Assembly: GCA_951213105.1 (NCBI GenBank)
Contig: OX578146.1
Span: 54,975,569-55,039,568 of the forward strand
Direction of reading: 5' to 3'
From: Amaurobius ferox
Taxonomy: Eukaryota; Arthropoda; Arachnida; Araneae; Amaurobiidae
Length of the DNA: 64,000 bases
Part shown: in pieces, positions 56,164-64,000 of the stretch
Layout of the letters: each line of letters begins with the position of its first letter
Position numbering within the stretch: position 1 is the stretch's first letter
Notes under the pieces: generated by a model
Databases searched by the model: none
Seen by the model: the letters and a program-made list of their open reading frames with translations, nothing else
What the model was told of the DNA's origin: nothing
Translations under genes and position numbers: made by a program

Positions 56164-58384
56164 CAGTAAACTCCCGATTATCTGCTTTGCGGATTATCCG
56201 CGCGGTCTTCCCCGGTTTTTTTTTGCGACGATCATTTACGGAATGTAGAGAAATAAACACGCAACACGCCTTTCATGATCAACAAATGCAAAATCTATTT
56301 TTAGAGCACCAATCGGATTGTTCCTATTCCCTTCTATCCTCCCCCCCCCCCCCAAGGTCACCGAAACCTGTACAATGGACGAATATGCCGTTTGTCAGGT
56401 TTCGGACCAGATTGAAGGTCGTGGCGAATTGGCCGAGGTCATTTTCCGTACCTCCCCATTCCTTTACGCTTGCGATTTCAAGTCAGAATTGACACCACAT
56501 CACTTAACTACGTTGCGGTCAATTTGTGTGCACGATGTGATCGCGTCTGTTTAAACTTGTAATTTTAGCGATGAGCAAAAAGAGAAAAAAAAATTGTCTT
56601 ATCCTTCCAAGATAAGTTAGAGTTGATAAAAAAAAATTGAAAATGTGTGTGTGTGTGTGTGTGTGGTTCATCGAAAAAACAAATGAGCTTGAAGTATGGC
56701 ATTGGAGAGTCTACAGTTAGAGACATTATGAAGCAATAAGATAAACTAATGCAATTTGCTTCCGCATCGGGTAATTCATCCTCCATGAAGAAAAGGAAAA
56801 CCATGAAAACCAGCACCTACGAAGAAATGGACGCGGCATTATTAAAATGGATGAGTCAAGTAAGAAGTGAGGATACACCCATTTCAGGACCGATTATTGC
56901 TGCAAAAGCTATGCAATATTTCGAAAAGCTTGGAATGGAAGGGACTTTTGATGCGTCATCAGGCTGGTTAACTAGATTCAAACAACGCCATGGGATTAGA
57001 GAAATCGGACTTCACGGTGACAAATTAAGTTGCGATAATCAGGCAACAGAGGACTTTAAATATGATTTTCAGGAATTTTTAAAATCACAAGAACTTTCGT
57101 ATGAACATGTATACAACGCTGACAAATCTGGACTGTATTGGAAATGTTTGCCGACGCAAACACTGGCGTTTGAAAGAGAGCGTCAAGCATCAGGACATAA
57201 AACCAGTAAGGAACGATTGACGATAATGTCATGCAGCAATGTCACGGTAACCCACAAACTAAGACTCGTTGTGATTGGGACAGTAAAAACCTAGATCTTT
57301 TAAAGGTACAAGAGCTGAAAACCTTCCAGTTCATTAATTTAACCAAAAAAAAGCTTTTATGATTCAAGAAATATTTCAGGAATGGTTCGAAAAAAAATTC
57401 ATTCCCCAAGTGAGAGAGCATCTCAAGTCTAAAAACCTACCCGAAAAAGCCATATTGTTGCTTGACAACGCCTTGGCTCACGCAGGAGAAAGTGTTCTGA
57501 AATCAGAAGATGGGAATTTTTTCGTCAAGTTTTTGCCACTTAATGTCACGGCACTTATCCAGCCCATGGACCAGGGAGTTATTGCTTCTATGAAGAAAAT
57601 GTATCGAACCAACTTATTGAAAAAACGGATTGAAGAGGGGGGCGATCTCCAGGGCTTCTGGAAGGACTACACGATTCTTGACAGCATTTATGACATCAAA
57701 ACTGCTTGGAATACGGTCAAGATAACGACTTTAGTAAAGTCCTGGAGAAAAATGTTGCCAAATATGGAAAAAAACGTTAGAGTCTCCACAGGAAGAAGAA
57801 GACGAGGAAGTTACTGCATCTGACTTGGCAAATTTAGAAAAATCTGTTCCTGAAGGAAGTAACGTGGATGAAGATAACACCGTTGAGTGGATCAATTGTG
57901 ACGCAAACGATCCAGACTTCGAACATCTTACCGATGAAGAAATCATAGCCGGAGAAAAAGGTGTGGTTTCGGCTAAGAACGAAGAAGAAGATGAGGGAGA
58001 AGGGATGCAGAAGAAAATGAGCCATGATGAAGCGCTAACTCACATTGATGGAATCAGTAAATACATAGAGGAGCAAGACGATTCATCACTTTGCGACAAG
58101 ATGCTGTTAAAAAAACTTCAATCGCAAATAAAGTAGGGGAGCATCGAAATGAAAAAACAAAAACAATTAACCGACTTTTTTCTAAAAACTTAAGGATACC
58201 GTTTATGAAGTCAAAACTCTATGTGTGTAAGTATGTGCTACTATATTATGATTCTTAAAAATGGTTTAAATGCATTTGTGTGTGGATTTTTGTCCTTTTC
58301 CAGCCATTTTGCGGATTATCCGCGAAATTCGCTTATCCGTGGTTATCGCGCCACCCTATTCCGCGGATAATCGGGAGTTTATTG
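56164..58384 (+). mobile_element. Tigger/pogo transposon, both ends intact
   Basis: Terminal inverted repeats CAGTAAACTCCCGATTATCT (left) and CAATAAACTCCCGATTATCC (right, read inward) with TA directly outside each (56162-56163 and 58385-58386). GCGGATTATCCGCG palindromic blocks lie just inside both ends. 2,221 bp, the usual size for this group. The transposase lies on the plus strand and is only lightly damaged. Confidence 0.93.
56571..58136 (+). pseudogene. Tigger/pogo (jerky-like) transposase, frameshifted
   Basis: A likely start is ATGAGCAAAAAG at 56571, leading into a basic CENP-B-type helix-turn-helix that is now disrupted by frame changes and a (GT)n expansion at 56645-56664. STYEEMDAALLKWMSQVRSE and GWLTRFKQRHGIREIGLHG form the second DNA-binding helix-turn-helix. 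The DDE core keeps all three acidic residues: VYNADKSGLYWK, ILLLDNALAHAGES and TALIQPMDQGVIASM. The C-terminal tail is acidic. Frames change near 56745, near 57290-57360 and near 57775. About 520 codons in total, the normal length. Inactive as written, but among the least decayed coding regions in the window. Confidence 0.9.
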
Positions 58385-58511
58385 TATCTCAATTTGCTCG
58401 GCACTGCTCACAGACATACATGCATGGAAATATTCAGAAAATGTTCGAAATATTATCCAGACATGCTAATTCTTGATTTGGTGCCAGGATCTCGAATTTA
58501 AAAGTGCATTT

Positions 58512-59350
58512 TTAACACTTTACAACAAAGTTGAAAAGTGTTTATGACTTTGTTCATTCTGTCCGTCTGTCTGTCTGTCAGTTAGCACGATAACTGCCGT
58601 AAAAATGACTTAATCAAAATGAAATTTTAGTATGTTGTTCAGACGGTCTGTAGGACCTATGGGACTATAAATGAAAAATATCACCCAATTAGTTATGGAT
58701 TGAACCCGGGTTGAAAAAATGAAATACATTGAGCCCTATGGGACCTAATTTTTCAAACATCTTTTAAGCGGATTTAAAATTCACAAATTGCTTCGCAAAT
58801 TGCTTGCAAATTAAAATTCACAAATTTTTGGTAATATTCAAATTGTTCCATAAAACATATAAAAAAAATTCAGCGAAATATATTCAGTAGTTTTTTAAAA
58901 ATAAAAATTTAAATAATAATAACACCTCTTATATGAAGCGATCACGTGACCATGATATGAAAAGATCACGTGATCCACTTCAAAATGATGTATGGCATCC
59001 ATCTTGTCTCAAAATCGTGATTTTTAAAGTTCTTTTTAATTCATATTGAGTGTTGTGTCCGTCCTAAATCCACTTTATTTTTGGTTAAATCCTGTGCATC
59101 TACATACTGAAACACCGCAATTACAATAAATTTGAGTTTAAATACTTATCCAAATTTGATTATTTCTACAACGAAGCCTATTTTTCACCTATGTAAAATG
59201 TAAATAGCAAAATATGTACAATGAGCTGTATTAGAATTGCTGTATTTCTTTAATACAAAATCATTTAGTTCATGGAGTCTGCATAGCTGATATGAATGAA
59301 ATATTCATTAATTTTACAAAGAGAAGGACGATTTTTTTCGATGAAGTTTT
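58512..59350 (-). mobile_element. F3 element, copy f (5' part missing)
   Basis: Begins on the plus strand with the hairpin AACACTTTACAAC...GTTGAAAAGTGTT at 58514-58542 and the GTCTGTCTG tract. It continues through CCCTATGGGACCTAATTTTT and two GATCACGTGA units, and stops at CGATGAAGTTTT, where Tc1-like sequence begins. Confidence 0.72.
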
Positions 59351-59354
59351 CATG

Positions 59355-61100
59355 AATGGCCTCACAACCGGTCCAATCACTAGTCTGATGTACAAACTTG
59401 CTGTCAAGGTGCTTGGTATAACGACTATGTGCTCCTGCTGTCATAGGAATTGGATCCCCAGACCATAACTCCTGGTACAGGTCCAGTGTATCTCCAAGCG
59501 CTCACCTGACCTCCTTCTTACCAATATACGACTATTACTGGCACTAAGACAGAAACGGCTCTCAATTGGGAATACAACAGATCTTCTCTCCGCCCTCCAA
59601 TGAGCTCTAGATTGATACCACTGACGTTGCAGATGACAGTGATTCGGAGACAGTGGTATCAAAGCTACAGGTCGTCTGCCTCGGAGCTGTCTGTTATATG
59701 GTAATTTTCAATTCCCAATATAACATTGCTATTTTGAAAGTGGAAGTGGATCTAAGAAGATGGTCCCTCATACAGCGAGACAATTCATATAACGTTCCCT
59801 TAGACACAGCTGGACCGGACGTAGTTCGAGAATGAAAAAGGGTGCTTCTCGTATTCACGTCAGCACTTGGTACTATATCAGACGGAAGGGGTTGAACCTC
59901 TTGACCCTAGAGGTCAATTAATTTCCAGATGGACATGGGAAAATGTCCGTGTGAACTCTCTGCACGAAAAAGACAATACTCAAATATCTGATATTTCAAG
60001 GGGGGCTTCGGCCAGTTAGATAGCCGGAAGGCGGAGTTATATATTTACGGAACCAATGAGAGTCTGGGGGCCTAAGAGAGAGGGGAGAGATGAAGAGAGA
60101 CTTAAACTTTTAAAATTTGAAAATCGAGAGAGGAGTTGAATTTTTGGAGTGCTGAAAGGTGGTCGCACGAGCACGACGATAAGACACGCAGCCCATCGGA
60201 GAAGTCCGTTTCCTCCTGCCGATGACAAGAGCGGGTCAACGGCAAAGTCCGAGGTATGCAATTTCTTTACATGTATTTTGCACGAAGGTCAATTGTTCAG
60301 TATGCTCTCTCCCTCGCTCTCTATTAATTATGAATAGTGTTAGGAGTGATGAAAGGTGTTATTGAATTTAATTATGCACGTGTGAAATGTCTGTCACACG
60401 CAAGGCAGATATTGATAAAGGAGATTTTTCAGTATATGAATTGAAATATTGCATGGGAGACATTTTATCCTATAGGTAAAGTAGGAATGACACGGTATGT
60501 TAATTATAATGGTTTGTGGCATGATTGTAAAATTAAAAGAGTTATTACGAGTGCTGGAATTATTTAACATTCATTGTGGAATTGTTGACTTTATCAAATA
60601 TTAAATAAGGTTTTATCTTAATGAAATAAATTCTTTGTTATTGTTTTAAATTAAGCCTCTTCATTTTAATTATTGGTATTATGTATTTCTTTATTTACTC
60701 CACTTTACGAGATCGGTCCATGTAGCGTCAATACCTGACGTGTGGTGACCCACATATCACTGTCCCTCAAGTAATTGATTTCTTACAGTTCGCTGTGTCA
60801 CTCTGGGGCCAACAGAAGCGTTAATTGCTGCTGCAGATGCAGTGCGATTTGCCACAGCCATGTGGCGAATGCGGCGGTCTTCCCTCTCAGCAGTAGCCCG
60901 TGTGTGGCCGGATTCCGGTCTTCTTGAGACAGTGCCTTCCCATGACCACTGGTGCCGACAATCATGCACAGTGGATACATCCCTGCCAAATCTTTCTGCA
61001 ATATAGCGGAAACAAATACACCTTCTCGTAGCCTTGTTATATGGCCTCGTTCGAACTCACTAAGCTGCTGATACTGCCTTCTTCGTCTCCTTAAAGGCAT
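59355..61100 (-). pseudogene. Tc1-like transposase remnant, interrupted
   Basis: Starts MPLRRRRRQYQQLSEFERG at 61100. A frame change near 60970 leads to the continued helix-turn-helix reading DCRHQWSWEGTVSRRPESGH, EDRRIRHMAVANRTASAAA and VTQRTVRNQLLEGQ. After the insert the frame resumes at about 59686 as QLRGRRPVALIPLSPNHCHL, QRQWYQSRAHWRAERRSVVF and PIESRFCL. In the last motif the first catalytic Asp (DESRF in the family) is replaced by Ile. The remaining core is unreadable and truncated. Confidence 0.85.
59692..60759 (+). mobile_element. Probable solo LTR (TG...CA) inside Tc1-like element C
   Basis: Begins TGTTATATGG and ends CCACATATCA, flanked by a 5-bp duplication CTGTC (59687-59691 and 60760-60764). 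The Tc1 reading frame resumes across it, proving insertion. TTATATAT at 60035-60042 could be a promoter TATA and AATAAA at 60626 a polyadenylation signal, giving an LTR-like U3-R-U5 order on the plus strand. GGTGACCCACA near the end resembles a primer-site-like sequence. No internal coding domain, so a solo LTR of a Gypsy or BEL/Pao element is the simplest reading. Confidence 0.7.
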
Positions 61101-61347
61101 TTTTGACTCAAACCTAGCTCACAACGTCCAATCCGGAAGACAAATAATGCTCACGAAGTTTTTTATATCGCGTATTTAAAATAACCGTGATTTGCATGAC
61201 CATAGTAGCGCTACTAGCGCCCCTCCTGTACGTCTAGCGCGAAATTTGAATACGCGTCATCTTTCATGTGCCAAAACGCGCCTCCTAAATTTCGTTTATC
61301 TAGCACAACTCCTTCTTGCTGTTGGGATTTTACTTTCCGCCAGTGTA

Positions 61348-62083
61348 TTATGCGTACGTTACGAAATCCGATTTTCAGGGACCTTTATATTAGACTCCAA
61401 GACAGCTGTAGACTTGAAATTCTTTATCTAATATTTAAACGATGCTTAAAGAAACAAAACGACTAAAATACAATTGGTGCGGTAGCATCCTGGAAAAAAG
61501 AACTTCATAAGTTCACTTTTTGATTACTTTTTGACCTCGGTCTTTTTTCAAGTTGACGGACATTCAGCCACAACTACTGAACTGATTTTATTGAATGAGA
61601 TTAATGAATGATCCATTATTATCTCATTTTGTGTGCTCTGGTGTGGGGCGAAGGGGGGGGGGGGGGTACATACTTAATTTTTAAACAAATTTGAAGATGA
61701 AATTTGTTTTTGAAAAACATTATTTTCTGTGTTTACGGACCTACAGCTTCAACTACCATCCCGATTTTACTCAATTATGGCTCATGTTGTATAATCTGGT
61801 GGGAGTTACGTAGTTTTCTTTTAAAATTTGAAGAAACATTTTACATGGATTTTCAAAAGTTGAAAAACTACAACATGCATACATGTTGCTCGGCAGTAAA
61901 GTAAAACTTGCAATGTCTGCTATATGTTTTCTCGGCATATTGTTAACAATTTCTATAAAAAATAATTAAATTCACAAAAACATCACTCCATGGTAAAACA
62001 AAACTCTCCGCCAAGTATGAAAAATATACACCTCCTTCCAAAAATTAATGAAATTTCAAAATTTTTTGCAGCAAGTTTCTGAC
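61348..62083. other. No gene recognised
   Basis: Contains ACAACTACTGAACTGATTTT (61574) and CAACTACCATCCCGATTTTA (61750), two occurrences of the phrase type also found in F1, F2 and the Helitrons, 175 bp apart, and a run of 14 G near 61652. Probably a remnant of another rolling-circle-like repeat. Confidence 0.4.
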
Positions 62084-62239
62084 GAAGCTATATTTACAGG
62101 TCTGGGTACGAAGCTATATTTACAGGTCTGGGTACGAAGCTAAATTTACAGGTCTGGGTACGAAGCTATATTTACAGGTCTGGGTACGAAGCTATATTTA
62201 CAGGTCTGGGTACGAAGCTATATTTACAGGTCTGGGTAC
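62084..62239. repeat. 26-bp minisatellite, six copies
   Basis: Unit GAAGCTATATTTACAGGTCT plus GGGTAC, six exact-length copies with a single substitution (TAAATTT in copy 3). The near-identity implies recent expansion or homogenisation. Confidence 0.95.
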
Positions 62240-62436
62240 TCAATCGAAACATTTTAACTCTTCATTGAATCAAACCTAGCCCTTTTTAGCCGCAGTCAAT
62301 TAAAAAAACCACAACGACTAAAAAGAGTTATCGTGTAATTTGAAAAAGGGTTAAGATCTTTCGTTAACGCAAATTATTTAGCGATTTTATAACTTTTAGA
62401 AGGAGATTTTTGTTTAACGTACGTGGAGTGCAGTTC

Positions 62437-63335
62437 TTACTTTCTTTATATACATAATGTATAAGGAAAGTATTGTGGCGGGGTCGAAAATTCGAATTCG
62501 AGTTTTCGACGGGAGAGCACGCTACAAGCATCCCCGATCACGAATCAAACATTTTTGAAGGGAAGTCTGTGTGTGTGTGTGTGTGAAAGTATGTGCGTTT
62601 GTGTGTGTGCGTCAGTGAGTTTGTGGAGACGATATCTCACGAATGAATGAAGTGATTCGAATGGAATTTTGTACAAAAATTACAATCGGTAAATACTAGA
62701 AGCCTACTGTTTTTAAACGCAATCGAATGTTTAAAACCCTCCTAAATTTTCGAGTGAAATTTTGAAAATATCATTAAAAAATCAAAACCATTAATAAAGT
62801 TACGCAAATAGACATTTCTTATGTAATTTTTCCTTAGAAAACGATTGACATAGAACTCTAGCATGAATCGTTTACATCATATTGTACATTTTTCAAGTAA
62901 ATTTATCAAAAAATTCCATACATTAAAAAAATATATTTACTGCTGACAAATATGTTCACTTTTCATATGTAATATCATGCGAAATTTGGTGACATCATTC
63001 TCGTGGATCTAGCTTGTTCCATTCATTAGAAAAGATACTTTGAGTGACACTTTTGTATTTGAACGCCAATAGTCATTTATCTGCTATAAGAATAATTTAT
63101 TTCTCTATCCATAACGCTTGGCGAGATTTTGGCGACAAATTTGGCGGAATATCGCCAAATTGACGACTTTTTAAATGTTTCCAAATTAATGAAAATTTCC
63201 CCAAATGGATAATAATGACGCTAAATCAATGAAATGACGACTAATTGACGAAAATTCAATATTTTAGAAAGATATATAGTTTTGGAGATATCTTTCGATA
63301 TTTTTGGAAGTATCTACTATAAGAATAACCTATTT
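62437..63335 (-). mobile_element. F1 element, copy h (5' end missing)
   Basis: Hairpin end at 62437-62471, (GT)n at 62569-62583, GGCGA module at about 63115-63210. Homology ends at ACCTATTTTTACT, about 70 bp short of the family 5' end, where copy i begins. Confidence 0.78.
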
Positions 63336-64000
63336 TTACTTTCCTTATATACATAATGTATAAGGAAAGTATTGTGAAGGGGTCAAATATTCGAATTCGA
63401 GTTTTCGACGGGAGAGCACGTTTCAAGCTTCCCTGATCCCGAATCAAACATTTTTGAGGTGACGTTTGTGTGTGTGTGTGTGTGTGTGGGTGGGTGGGTG
63501 TGTCAGTGAGCCTGTTGAGACGATAACTGACGAACGAATGGAGCGATTCGAACGAAATTTGGTACAAAAAATTACAATCCGTCAACACTGGATGTTGTTT
63601 TTGTACGCAATCGAATATTCAGAACCTCCCTTAAATTTTCGAGTGAAATTTTGAAAAAATCTTCAAAAAATCAGAACCGCTAACAAAGTTACGCAAATAG
63701 ACATTTCGTTTGTAATTTTTCATTAAAAAGCGATTGAAATGGATTTTAAAACGTTAACATGAACCGTTCTCGAGATATTGCACATTTAAAAGAAAAAATA
63801 TCAAAAAGTCATATAAAATGAAAAAAAAATATTTCTTATTGAGAAACATGTTCACTTTTTATATGTAATTCCATGCGATAAATTGGGTGACATCATTCTC
63901 GTGGATCTATCTCGTTTCATTCAAGAAAAAAGATACTTTGAGTAATACTATTTTATATGAAAGCCAATAGTCATTTATCTGTTGTAAGAATAACTTATTT
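63336..64000 (-). mobile_element. F1 element, copy i (runs off the window)
   Basis: Starts with the hairpin ACTTTCCTTATATACATAAT...TATAAGGAAAGT directly after copy h, in the same orientation, with a (GT)n(GGGT)n tract at 63470-63501. It continues to the window edge within the AATAACTTATTT landmark. Confidence 0.8.

Larger units (their letters stand above)
59351..61345 (-). mobile_element. Tc1-like transposon C, truncated and split
   Basis: The 5' terminus (minus strand) is CACTGGCGGAAAGTAAAATC at 61345 with TA outside (61346-61347). The 3' part is missing: the element stops at about 59351 against F3 copy f. A 1,068-bp LTR-like insert at 59692-60759 with a 5-bp target duplication splits the transposase. 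Confidence 0.82.

Noticed and set aside
56187..56554. Two overlapping open frames with a poly-proline stretch as host exons
   Set aside because: They lie inside the Tigger element between its left TIR and the transposase start, and the proline run is a simple C tract at 56341-56353.

Overview
This window looks like AT-rich, intron-poor, heavily repeat-laden animal DNA, almost certainly from an arthropod. The Tc1 and mariner families, piggyBac, Tigger/pogo, a hAT of the C17orf113/ZNF862-like type, Helitrons, and pol III SINEs with 5S and tRNA heads together fit a spider or other arachnid, but that assignment is inference. I found no host protein-coding gene that I could support. Nearly every longer reading frame belongs to a transposon, a microsatellite or a minisatellite.

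Layout. 0-10.5 kb: copies of two non-autonomous families that I call F1 and F3 (one F1 nested in an F3), a dead Tc1-like element, a mariner with an internal 265-bp duplication, and long (AT)n tracts. 10.9-13.4 kb: a complete piggyBac-type element with TTAA target sites. 13.4-22 kb: sparse sequence with minisatellites, a tRNA-Ser/Leu-type SINE, and F3, F1 and Helitron pieces. 22.5-23.5 kb: a decayed reverse transcriptase carrying three strong inverted repeats. 24.5-26.9 kb: a degenerate tandem repeat split by a full-length Tc1-like element. 28 kb: a SINE whose head is a 5S rRNA sequence. 30.9-36.4 kb: two tRNA-headed SINEs of the same tail family, the second split by a 4.9-kb hAT element with 16-bp TIRs, an exact 8-bp target duplication and a spliced transposase. 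37-44.4 kb: F2 copies, including three in a head-to-tail array, the last carrying a second 5S-headed SINE with a perfect 16-bp target duplication. 38.7-40 kb: a short Helitron. 47.4-52 kb: two longer Helitrons joined head to tail with no spacer. 52-55.7 kb and 62.4-64 kb: more F1 copies. 56.2-58.4 kb: a complete Tigger/pogo element. 59.4-61.3 kb: a Tc1-like element broken by a 1.07-kb element resembling a solo LTR.

How the parts relate. F1, F2 and F3 have no coding capacity but share one plan: a 5' end starting TC with a small hairpin, a subterminal ACTTTCC- or ACACTTT-type motif whose complement is repeated in a strong 3' hairpin, and a CA or CAGA microsatellite ahead of that hairpin. This fits rolling-circle (Helentron/HINE-like) non-autonomous elements. 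F1 and F2 share both ends but have different cores. A roughly 100-bp module rich in GGCGA/TCGCC in F1 is homologous to modules inside a 1.1-1.3-kb block found only in the long Helitrons. The 5S-headed and tRNA-headed SINEs share one tail, so head replacement of a pol III promoter is visible inside one window.

Limits: all calls come from reading the sequence; no alignment or database search was run. Element ends supported by target duplications are firm (piggyBac, hAT, Tigger, both 5S SINEs, the Ser-type SINE, the LTR-like element). Other ends are approximate.
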